NCBI GenBank assembly: GCA_029783825.1
Contig: JAREIK010005310.1
Location: 47,957 to 111,956 of the forward strand
Length of the DNA: 64,000 nt
Direction of reading: 5' to 3'
DNA from: Sapria himalayana
Taxonomy: Eukaryota; Streptophyta; Magnoliopsida; Malpighiales; Rafflesiaceae
Notes under the pieces: generated by a model
Seen by the model: only the letters and a program-made list of their open reading frames with translations
Told to the model about the DNA's origin: nothing
The model's database searches: none
Shown here: positions 12,098 to 22,644 of the stretch, in pieces
How positions within the stretch are numbered: the stretch's first letter is position 1
How the letters are laid out: each line of letters begins with the position of its first letter
Made by a program: the position numbers and the translations under genes

Positions 12098-14643
12098 ATG
12101 AGTTTAGATCGTCAGTGGTTGTACAAAAGGTTTATGAATGAAATTTTCAATAAAGATTTTTTTGAGTGGGCTTGAGACTTTCATCAATTTTGCATGTAGT
12201 CAATCGAGATGGATGGATGGAGAAAAAATGAGTTCAGAGCCATGTAATCATCGCAAGCGGCAAAATATCCCTTTTCACGATGCAAATACTATAAGATACC
12301 ATTTGGCTAAATATGGCTTTGTGCCCAAATTATTTTGTTTGGATTTATCATGGGGAAAGTACAATGACTCTGAACATTGACCAAAATGAGGGTACCGAAT
12401 CATTTGCTTGTGGTGAAGAAGCATCAAAAACATACTATAGAATGATCACGAAAACTGCTGGTGCTGACTTCAATATAGATTACATGGATGAACCACCTAA
12501 TCATGAAGCAAAGAAATTTTATGAAATGCTTAAAGCTGCAGATAAAGAGTTGTGGCTTGGTTTTAAAACATATTTGCAATTGTCATTTGTGGCTCGACTT
12601 ATGAGCATTAAGTCAGAAAATCATATGTCTGAAAAATTATTTGATCGGTTGACAAAACTTATGAAAGAGATTGTTTCGGATAATAATTTGATCACTAACA
12701 ACTTTTACAAGACTAAGAAGTTACTACAAGGAATGGGTCTACCAGTAGAAAAAATTAATTATTGTTTCAATTGATGTATGTTATATTGAAGTGGTGATAG
12801 TGATTTAATTAGCTGTAAGTTTTGTGATCATCCTCGATTTTAGAATGCACCTCGTGTTGTAGATGCGCGACAAAAATTGAAAGTTGCACTTAAAAAGATG
12901 TATTATTTTCCATTAATTCCTCGATTACAGAGACTATATGCATCAAATGCTACAGCAAATGATATGAGGTGGCATTTTGTGCAAGAGGTTGAAGAAGGGG
13001 TAATGCGTCATCCATCAGATTCACTTGCTTGGAAGCATTTTAATCATATACATCAAAATTTTGCAGCTAAAAGTCGAAATGTGAGATTGGGTCTCTACAC
13101 TGATGGATTTCAACCATTTGGGCAATCTTGACAACAGTATTCAACATGGCCAGTGATAGTGACACCTTATAACTTGCCTATGTGATTGTGTATGAAGGAG
13201 CAATATATGTTTTTGTCAACATTGGTTCCAGGGCTAAAAATCCGTAAGAAATGCTGGATGTTTTCTTACCGCCTCTTATAGCAGAGTTAAATCATTTGTG
13301 GGATGTTGGCGTGAATACATATGATATCTCAAAGAAGCAAAATTTTATTATGAGGGCAACCCTTATGTGGATTGTAAGTGACTTTCTTGCATATTCAATA
13401 TTGTATGGCTGGAGTACTGCAGGACGAATCGCATGCCCGTATTGCATGAAATATTCTGATGCATTTACCCTCAAATTTAGTGGTAAATAGTCATTGTTTG
13501 ATAACCATCGTAAGTTTCTACCTACGAATCATCCATTTCAAAGAAATAGAACTACATTTCGAAAAATAAAACTGTGATGACAGTTGCACCAGTAGTTCGT
13601 TCTGGAAATGATATTATGACAGAGATTCTGTGTTTGAGTTTGAAGAAGGTAACTGAAAAGGATGCTACTGAAAGTGATGGACCAATAAGCAAAATATTGG
13701 CTGGAGGAAACATTGTATATTTTTGGATATTTTCTATTGGAAGTACAATTTAATTCGTCATAACTTAGATGTAATGCAAATTGAAAAAAAAAATATATTT
13801 TACAATGTTTTCAACACTATCCTTAATGTAGATGGAAAAACATAAGACACTTTAAAATCAAAGAAGAGCTAAATGATTTCTGTCGGCGTTCTAAATTGAA
13901 ACTAAATGAGGCAACATGAAAATTTCCTAAAACTTGCTACACACTTGATAAGAAGGTAAGACTGATAATGTGTGAATGGGTTAAAAATCTGAAATTCTCT
14001 GATGGATATGTGTCAAATATGGGTAGATGCGTGGATATGAAGAATCTTAAGTTATTTAGAATGAAAATTCATGGGCGTCATGTATTTATGCAGAGATTAA
14101 TACCAATTGCATTCCGTGAATTACTTCTGCTAAGTGTTTGGAAAGTCCTTACAGAACTTAGTTTATTTTTTAAACAGCTAACAGGCAACCACAATCGAAA
14201 TAGATGACATGGTGAGGCTGGAGAATGACATTCCACTTATTATTTGTAAGCTTGAAGGGATATTCCACAGAGTTTTTTTGACTCAATTGAGCATTTTCCG
14301 GTTCATTTGGCATATGAAGCAAGGATAGTAGGGCCTGTGCAATACAGGTGAATGTATCCTTTTGAGAGGTAAATACATATAATTTTCTATGTTTTATTAT
14401 TTCGTACATAAAGTAATATTGTAATTTAATATAATTGAAACCTAACATTGTGGTTGTAGGTATCTTCGTAAGTTGAAATTGAATTTTTGAAACAAGGCAA
14501 AAGTTGAAGGTTTAATTTGCAGTGCATATTTACTAGAAGATGGCCATGCTGAATAAGATGATGACGAGGAATTAATTATAGAATCAGATGAAGATGAATA
14601 TGTAGAAGGAGATGATTTGTTAGAAATTCCTGATGATGACTAG
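12098..14643 (+). pseudogene. TNP2: TNP2-type CACTA transposase of element A, broken
   Basis: Transposase of an En/Spm element, which would cut and join the element ends in the nucleus. The ATG at 12098 opens MSLDRQWLYKRF, typical of the TNP2 N-terminus. Blocks follow in family order: 12313-12774 (153 residues), 12877-13131 with RNVRLGLYTDGFQPFG, 13251-13490 with MRATLMWIVSDF and GWSTAGRIACPYCM, and a DUF4218-like block at 13968-14207. An intron at about 14369-14459 joins PFER to YLRK with normal GT and AG. The following exon runs straight from AYLLEDG into an acidic tail ending at 14643, so most of the C-terminal DUF4216-like region is missing. Many stops and frameshifts make it non-functional. 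Confidence 0.92.
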
Positions 14644-15578
14644 ATATTTATTGACTTTCATATTATGCTGTCTTGCTTATTTTGTTACTATTACAACTTG
14701 GATGTTAAATAATTTTTTTTACTTTTGTTAATGTCAATGTGTTTATCATTATGTCTTGTTATTATCATATTTTCATGACATGTTTTTATTGTCTCTATAT
14801 TATTTGATATTTATATAACTTGATTTAGGTATGGAGGTAACCATTCAAGTGGTCGAGAATCTCAATATGTGGGTAGGGGTAGAGGAAGTCAACTAATAGT
14901 TGGTGGAGGAGGAAAATCTACATGTATCTAGTGATGAAAACACTACAAATGTTTCTGCGCAGTCTCATACACGTATAGAGGATATGTTGGCATACCTCAT
15001 CATGACACACACGGATTGACTACCACTTATATTCCATCTTCATCTCATTTTGCACTAGAATGTATTGTCAGCTCTGCCCCTCCTATCTTAGGAAGCCCAT
15101 CTATTGGTACTATGATATCGACATCGACTAAATATTCACAATCTATAGTTTATATGCCAAGTTATGAGAAAATCTTCATTTAACCCATAATTGACAATAA
15201 ATAGTTTGTAACTTTTAAAACTCTACTACATTCATGTATTATCATTTTTATTATTTTTGTTTGAATAAAATTTAATTAACTGTGAATGAAATTATAAGTA
15301 AATGATTATGATTAAAATATGGATTTTCAATTAATAACAAAATATGATTTTGCTACTTATCGAATATTATCATTTATTTTTGCATTATGAGGTTTTGGAT
15401 AATAAATAAAAATGAATTAAATAGTAACTTAGTAGTAGAAAAATGAGTGCATTTTGTTTATATGTATATGTATTTGCTGATGTTAAATTACTTACAGGAT
15501 TATTCCTTCATCTTCTTCAACAATCGGAAAGATATTTAAGGAGAAAATAGTTTCAAATGGTATAAAGTGGAGCAAATT

Positions 15579-15950
15579 CACTACAAGAAAAATCCTAAAT
15601 AGCTAGGGACAATTCCCTAGCTAAATGGGGGTTTTCCGTCACTAAAAATAAGCGAGGGAAAGAGTCCCTTGCTAAAAAATTTTAGCGACGTAAATATACC
15701 TAGCTAAAATAATAATTTCCCTAGTTAAATTAGCAAACTAAATGGAAGTTTTCGTCGCTAAACAGATATAACCATGGAAGCTTTCCCAATCTAAATTGCT
15801 CGTCACTAAAAATTAGGGAGGAAATTAGTCCCTAGCAAAAATAATTATTTTTATAGATAAAATAGTAAGGGAACAATTTCTATCTAAATAAGTAAGGGAA
15901 AAATCCCTAGCTAAATTAGCAATGGAAAATTCCCTAGCTATTTTCATTCC
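15579..15950. repeat. Element B 5' terminal and subterminal repeats
   Basis: The CACTA terminus is followed by dense short motifs in both orientations: agctaggga, tagcgacg, ccctagct and cgtcgctaa. In En/Spm elements such motifs are binding sites for the TNPA protein. The first 283 bases are mirrored at 283-1. Confidence 0.85.
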
Positions 15951-16419
15951 AAAACTATTTTTAGAAATTTATTTTTTTTTTCAAAAAATTTAATTAGATA
16001 ATTTGATATTTTTATATTAAATTGAATAAAAATAGAAACTATAAATGATAATTTATAATTAACAAAAAATAAAATCATTTAATAAATTATTTTGATTCAA
16101 TATTTTACATAATTTAAACAAAAACATAATAACATTTTTTTGCATCTTATTCATCAATGTATCTACCAACAATACATTAAGTATAATCTATCCGTGCATT
16201 GATGTTGCTTTCTCTTCCTCTGCTCCTCTGATCACCATCTTTCTGCTGCGACAAAGCTGTCTGAGTCGTGCTGCGTCATGTCTAGTGAAGAATCTCTTCA
16301 CTTATACAAGCTTTGTATGGAGAACAATGTTATACCATATCTGTATGATATTTAAACAAGTCAACCAAATCAAATTAAATAAATAAATAAAAAGATATGC
16401 TTTGATAAATATATGATAT
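15951..16419. other. Element B interior, no recognised gene
   Basis: AT-rich sequence with a less AT-rich patch at about 16190-16330 that looks like former exon or UTR sequence. I could not assign it to a family. It might be another captured fragment. Confidence 0.4.
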
Positions 16420-16935
16420 TGTAGTATATATGTACATATATACTATAGTATTATATACATATATATTTGCATTTCACTTGTTACATATATTATTGCAGTA
16501 TTATATGTACATATACACTGAGTACATATATACTCAGTATATATATACATATAATACTGCAATATTATATGTACATATAATGAGTATATATGTACGTATA
16601 TACAGAGTATATAAATACGTATATACTGAGTATATACGTACGTATATACTCGGTATATAAGTACTTATATACTGTAGTATATACGTAATTATATACTTGG
16701 TATATACATGCTTATATACTCGGTATATATGTACTTATATACTATAGTATATACGCACATATATACTATAGTATATACATACGTATGTACTTAGTATATA
16801 TGTACTTATATACTCGATATATACGTACTTATATACTATAATATATAAATACGTATATACTCAGTATATACGTATTTATATGCTCGGTATATACGTACAT
16901 ATATATACTATAGTATATACGTACGTATATATAAT
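16420..16935. repeat. Degenerate palindromic TA repeat, ~24-base units
   Basis: About 20 units of the form tatatacgtacgtatatac with variants (actcggtatat, actatagtatat). Each unit is nearly self-complementary, so the tract can form many small cruciforms. The 76-residue Tyr/Ile-rich open frame across it is a repeat artefact. Confidence 0.85.
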
Positions 16936-17854
16936 CACATAGCCTCGGATGACACACGCACATGAAAAGAATTAGTAAAAAAAATCACGAGAAAGATAAA
17001 CATCTGCTTATCCCTAAATTACCACGAGAAAGAATAATACCATCTCCTTCTTGTAGTATTTCATCAAAATGATCCAGTCCCTAAAATAAATCAATAATGT
17101 GAAAGATAAACAAGCCATAGTTTTCACATAGGAAAACAAAGCCTCCCACTTCATTTATATGAGAAGAATTCGTAAAAAATACAACATTAATTATTTGGTT
17201 TCCTGGGTGTAGAATAAGAAAGGAGATTTGCCAACAAAAAGAGAAAAAAGAAAGTCTTTTGTAGTTGATCAAAAAAAAAATTTGAATAAATCAAATCTTG
17301 ATATAGCACCGATGAAAGCATATCACAAAATCTTATGGCCCATGCGCCTCTAAGAACAAATGAAGAAAAAAGTTTGATTTAAAACAAAACAATTTCCTTT
17401 TATTGTTGCACCTTCAGAAACATCTGTATTATTTAGCATGCTAGAATGTACAATAGAAGACCACCATCTAATCATGTATGAGAACTAGTGGCCAAGCCAG
17501 AAGGAGCAGGCCCATGTGCCTCTGAGAATTACAGTGGAAACAACTTAACCTCCACATTTTAAATCTTGGCAAAATTATGGGTTTGACAGAGGTCTCCAAG
17601 CTGAGATAGTTACTCACGGCCCAGTGCTACAACACATAATTGTTCCCCACTTAGACTGCATCAATAAACAGCTTCACAGAAAAAATATCACTGGTGAAGC
17701 TTGGAAATATATTTAAAAAAAATTACATGCACACACACATACATATAGATGATGGATGTGTGCGTGGATAGTTTTATGCATGCAAACATATACACACATA
17801 TATAGATGTACCATGTTACAGTTTACCTAATTTCATGCAGTAGAATGAATAGTG
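16936..17854. other. Element B interior with possible captured sequence
   Basis: Around 17460-17690 the base composition is less AT-rich and looks like former gene sequence, but neither strand gave a family I recognise. A CA-rich patch lies at 17725-17800. No intact gene is seen. Confidence 0.4.
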
Positions 17855-18040
17855 AAAAAAAAATATAGGTCGTGTCTTTTTGTGATGCAAGTGTCTTCGT
17901 CCAAGGACAATAGATCTCAAGTTCAAAACTCGAGCTAAGCGGTTTTCGAGATAAGATCGTCAAAATATTAGCATCCCTCAAACCTCGGGCTAAGCAGGAG
18001 ACTTGTGCACTGAGTAAGATCTTTATTAATAAATAAAATA
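17855..18040 (+). mobile_element. Probable tRNA-derived SINE (Au-like)
   Basis: The segment has an A-box-like stretch (tgatgcaagtg, 17882) and a B-box-like stretch (agttcaaaactcg, 17918) about 36 bases apart, then a body ending cttgtgcactgagtaagatc, followed by T/A-rich sequence. The last motif resembles the ending of plant Au-type SINEs (cttgtgcactgggtacgacc, from memory). A 5' end or target duplication was not defined. Confidence 0.5.
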
Positions 18041-18344
18041 TATGAACACAACTAATACAAGCTTGAGAAAAATATAGCAATAATTATGATTTTGTTGATT
18101 ATAAAAAGATCATTTCACGGTAATATATATTTTACAAAGAAAACTTTTGTGGATGGGCTAGCACAAAATTATGTACTACAAAATTATTGAGAAATGTTTA
18201 TGCACTAATGAGAGTTAATAGAAATATTTTCAATTTTAGAGATTAGAAGCAACACCTTAGGGAAGCTTCTCTGCTGCAACAAACTATGATTCTGATAATG
18301 TCTATACAATAAGAGGAAGAACTGTATCATCAGAATCACATGTC

Positions 18345-18627
18345 AAACATCCTCAGAGTGGCGGGTGTATGACAAGGAGAGAAAATCAATTTTATTTTAT
18401 GCACTCCAACTGCTGATAACCTGAAACACAACCAATACAGAACAATGAAAATGTAAGCATTCTCCAAATTCCAAAAGTGAAATCAATGAAAAAGATTGAC
18501 CTCCATATCTTGAGCAGAAAGTGTAGGCAGCTCATTATGAATTTGGGAAACATGCAGGGTGAACAATGAGCCTGCTAAAGTTGCAGAGTTCTTTATCACA
18601 CAAACCACATCATTTTGCCTTACCTCG
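18345..18627 (-). pseudogene. Pyruvate kinase fragment, downstream exons
   Basis: The minus strand continues the pyruvate kinase sequence broken by element C. An exon at 18627-18501 reads [12 protein letters not shown] then [17 protein letters not shown] and [12 protein letters not shown], and ends at a GTCAAT donor. A second piece (18409-18345) reads NKIDF then LSYTRHSEDV before a stop. These match plant cytosolic pyruvate kinase (glycolysis: phosphoenolpyruvate plus ADP to pyruvate plus ATP) just past the B-domain region. Stops and a frame slip in the second exon show decay. Later catalytic-barrel and C-terminal exons were not found in element B. Confidence 0.85.
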
Positions 18628-20010
18628 CACTATTAAAAATTACGAGAATACCGACTAAATAACTGACCTAAAAATTTTGTCGGTAATTGCCGTCAAAAAT
18701 CACGACCATTTAGACACCAAAAAATGGTATCGAAAAAATTTTAATTTCCGACCAAATACTGCCCATAATTACCGGCAAATATTTTTTTGTAGGAAATCAG
18801 TCTATAGAGTTGTTATCCGAAATATTACCGATCATTTAACGACCAAAAATATATTACCATTAAAATTAGTCGGTACATTGGTTTTTCAAATTATTTAGAA
18901 CTTTGTACTTATCGATCATTTACCGACCAAATATATAGGTCGGTAATTAACGACCAATTCACGACCAATTTAGAGATCCAAAGAGTGACATCGAAAAAAA
19001 AATATTTCCGACCAAATACCGACCATATATTACTGACCAAATGTTTTTGGTCGAAAATCGATCTGTAGAGTGGTTATCCAATATATTACCGATCATTTAA
19101 CGGCCAAAAATATTTTACCATTAAAATTGGTCGGTACAGTGATTTTTCAAATTATTTATAACTTCGTACTTACCGACCAAATATATAGGTCAGTAATTCT
19201 GACCAATTCACGACTAATTTAGAGATCCAAAGAGGGGCATCGAAAAAAAAATATTACCGGCCAAATTTCCAACCAAATACCAACCATATATTACCGAACA
19301 AATGTTTTTGCTCGGAAATCGATCTGTAGAGTGGTTATCCAAATATATTACCGACCATTCAATGACCAAAAATAAATTACAATTAAAATTGGTCGGTACA
19401 GTAGTTTTTCAAATTATTTATAATTTCGTACTTACCGAACATTTACCGATCAAATATATAGGTCGGTAATTACTGACCAATTCATGATCAATTTAGAGAT
19501 CCAAAAAGGGGCATCGAAAAAAAAATATTACCGACCAAGTTTCCGGCCAAATACCGACCATATATTACTGAACACATATTTTTGGTCGGAAATTGATTTG
19601 TAAATTATGAGGGAATTAGTGAAAAATATTGCTGAAAGATTGCCGACCATTTAATAACTAAAAATATATAACAATGAAAAATGGTCGATAGAGTGGTTAT
19701 CCAATATATTTATAACGACGTAATTACCGACTAAACTACCGATCGAATATATAGTTTGGTAATTACTGACCAATTCACGACCAAATACCGATCATACCTA
19801 CCGACCACATATTTTTGGTCAGAAATTGGTTTGTAAATTATGATGGAATTAGTGAATAGAAATTACCGACAAATTACGGATCATTTAACGACCAAAAATA
19901 TATTACCATTAAAATTGGTTGGAAAAGTGACATTCCAAATACTTATAACTTTGTTCTTACCGACCATTTACCGACCATAATTTTGGTCGGTAATTCATAA
20001 GCTAATTTTT
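18628..20010. repeat. Element C 5' subterminal repeat array
   Basis: Repeated ccgaccaaatat, gaccatttaccgacc and ggtcggtaat motifs in both orientations, with a higher-order unit of about 230-300 bases (landmark gagatccaaagag near 18972, 19222 and, as gagatccaaaaag, near 19495). Likely transposase or TNPA binding sites. The 73-residue open frame at 18677-18898 is a repeat artefact. Confidence 0.85.
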
Positions 20011-20039
20011 TGATTTAAAATTCATTTGCTAAGTCATTA

Positions 20040-20133
20040 ACACCTACATTCATTCAAAACTTCGTCGTTTTTTGAAGCAAAGGCGACTGCAAGCATAAAA
20101 TCGATCAAAGTTTTTCTCTTCTTCTGAATCTAG
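20040..20133 (+). promoter_or_regulatory. Probable 5' leader exon of element C
   Basis: A less AT-rich stretch (cttcgtcgttttttgaagc, aaggcgactgcaagc, tttttctcttcttctg) ends with atctag, followed by gtaagatttt, a good splice donor at 20134. It sits between the subterminal array and TNP2, so it is probably the non-coding first exon. The implied intron of about 2.5 kb up to the TNP2 start at 22645 would contain the TA array. Confidence 0.5.
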
Positions 20134-20135
20134 GT

Positions 20136-21129
20136 AAGATTTTCTTTGTTCTTCTCCTTCAAAATGCTTATACATATCTCCGTCTCTCTGAATTTTATTT
20201 AAACAATCGGATTTTCATTTTTTCAATATAATCGGGTATTAGGTTTTTTTATTTCTCCTCCGAATTTCTTCATTTTTGCTTTAATTTCATTAAACCTAAC
20301 ATGATTTTGACTCGACACAAATAATTAAACTATAATTTTTCAGTTTAATCTTTGTTCTTCTACTATTTAGATTTTTAGGTTTTATTGATTTTGATTTCAA
20401 TTATAGAATGTTTGCATCCGAATAATCTTAATGTTGATGGTTTATATTTATATAATCGTATGACATTATGTATAAATGTCTATACTCTAATATATATAAT
20501 GATTAATGTTAAATCAAACTTTTCTATAATGTTACTCTTAAATGTCTATACTTTATTATATAAATAAAAAATATTTACATAATGATTGATTTATTTGCTT
20601 CTGTAACTTAAGAAAAATTAAACTTAAAATTAATGGGTTATAATTTTGTTGTATCCGAATAAATTATAAACATATAATAGTATATATAAACATTTATACA
20701 TTTATATAATCATATGATATTATGTATAAATGTCTATACTTTAATATATATAAACGTATTACATTATAAATGCACATTGATATGTTTATATAAACATATA
20801 ATGTTATATATAAAATAATATACATATGTATTAATGTTTATAAATATCTATACAACATTTACATAAAACTATCCATTTATATAATTTTTTATATAACAAT
20901 TATGTAACATTATATGATTATATAATTTTGTAAATATTTATATTACATATTTTTTTTTATCTAAATATAGAATATTTATAATGTTTATATAAATGTGATA
21001 TATATACTATATATTATTTATAAAAGTGTTTCATATAAATATAATAAATATTAAAGTAACATTGTATAAAAATATTTTATTCACAAATATTATATAAATA
21101 CACATGTTTAATTATATAATCATATGCCA
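20136..21129. other. AT-rich leader intron region of element C
   Basis: AT-rich sequence (tataaatgtctatac-type motifs) with no recognised gene. It probably belongs to the leader intron. Confidence 0.5.
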
Positions 21130-22590
21130 TTTTATATAAAGTAATTTAGTTTTATAACTATATTTATAACTTTACATAACTAATTTTTAACCATATAATA
21201 ATGTATAACTATATGTATAATTCTATGCATCTATATTTCTAAAAAATATATACTATATGTATACTAATATATAATTATATTTTACCAAATGTATAACTAT
21301 ATAAATGTTATATTTAATTATATCTTTAACTACATACATATTTATGACTATATGTGTATAACTATATATAAATATTTGTATACCTATGTTACACTCCATA
21401 TAATTAAATATAATTATATTTGTAACTATATATACATACATGTATTCATATATTTAAATCAAAATATTTGTTTATAATGTTGTTTATATTTATGTATAAC
21501 TACTTATAACTACTTGTATGAATATATCTATATATAACTATATGTTTAATTATATATAACTATTTATAACTATATATATTTATATGTAAAATAATATATA
21601 ACTATAGATAACTGTACCTTACTATATGTATGACTTTAAAAGTTTTATGCATAATTATATTTAAATATTAAATGTACAGCTTATATTTAATATATATTTG
21701 TATATAGTAGTATATAAAAAAGTATTTTACTATATCTATACCTATACATTACTATATGTATAAATATATAAAATTAAATGAACAAATATATAAACCTACA
21801 TGTATAATATACATTTAACTATATGTGTAACTATATGTGTAACTATATGTATAACCACATGTAACTATATTTATAATTACATGTATAACAACATACAACA
21901 TTAAGTTAAACTATATGTGTATAACTATATATAAATATTTGTATAACTAAATAAATATCTATATAATTATATATAACTATATTTGTCACTATATATAAAT
22001 ATATGTATGAATATAATTAAATCTTACTTGTATAACTACTTATAACGTTGTTTATAGCGTTATAAGTATTTTTTTATATAAATATTTTTTACAACTACTT
22101 ATAACGTTGTTTATATTTATGCATAACTACTTATAACTACTTGTATGAATATATCTATATGTAACTATATGGTTAATTATATATAACTATTTATAACTAT
22201 ATATATTATATGTAAAATAATATATAACTATAAATAATTATATCTTACTATATGTATAACTTTAAAAGTTTTATGTATAATTATATTTAAATATTAAATT
22301 TACAGCTTATATTTAATATATATTTGTATATAGTAGTATATAAAAAAGTATTTTACTATATCTATACCTATACATTACTATATGTATAAATATATAAAAT
22401 TAAATGAACAAATATATAAACCTACATGTATAATATACATTTAACTATATGTGTAGCTATATATATAATCACATGTAACTATATTTATAATTACATGTAT
22501 AACAACATACAACATTATTTTAAACTATGTGTGTATAACTATATATAAATATTTGTATATCTAAATAAATGTCTATATAATTAAATATAA
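21130..22590. repeat. TA-rich tandem array upstream of element C's TNP2
   Basis: Same repeat family as in element A and in the same orientation relative to TNP2: landmark acttgtatgaatatatctat near 21513 and 22138, a spacing of about 625 bases. Blocks such as tatgtaaaataatatataac are almost identical between the two units. The array ends about 55 bases before the TNP2 start. Confidence 0.8.
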
Positions 22591-22644
22591 ATATAATCAG
22601 AGACAATCACGTTTATTAAATAAAATGATTTTTTTTAATTACTT

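Larger units (their letters stand above)
8161..15861. repeat. Right arm of the ~7.7-kb palindrome
   Basis: Reverse complement of 1-7705. It starts in the middle of a TA-rich repeat (atgaaaaactatatataa) and runs through the 5' part of CACTA element A and the first 283 bases of element B. The right limit is set only by the window's left edge; pairing is still perfect at 15861. Confidence 0.97.

Noticed and set aside
1..15861. A single giant foldback transposon with 7.7-kb inverted ends
   Set aside because: The arm edges fall inside element A and within element B, not at transposon termini, and no target duplication could be assigned.
16430..16660. 76-residue Tyr/Ile-rich frame as a small gene
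   Set aside because: It translates the short TA palindromic repeats.
18628..20010. CRISPR-like array of regularly spaced repeats
   Set aside because: The repeats are transposon subterminal motifs in both orientations with irregular spacing, in a plant nuclear context.
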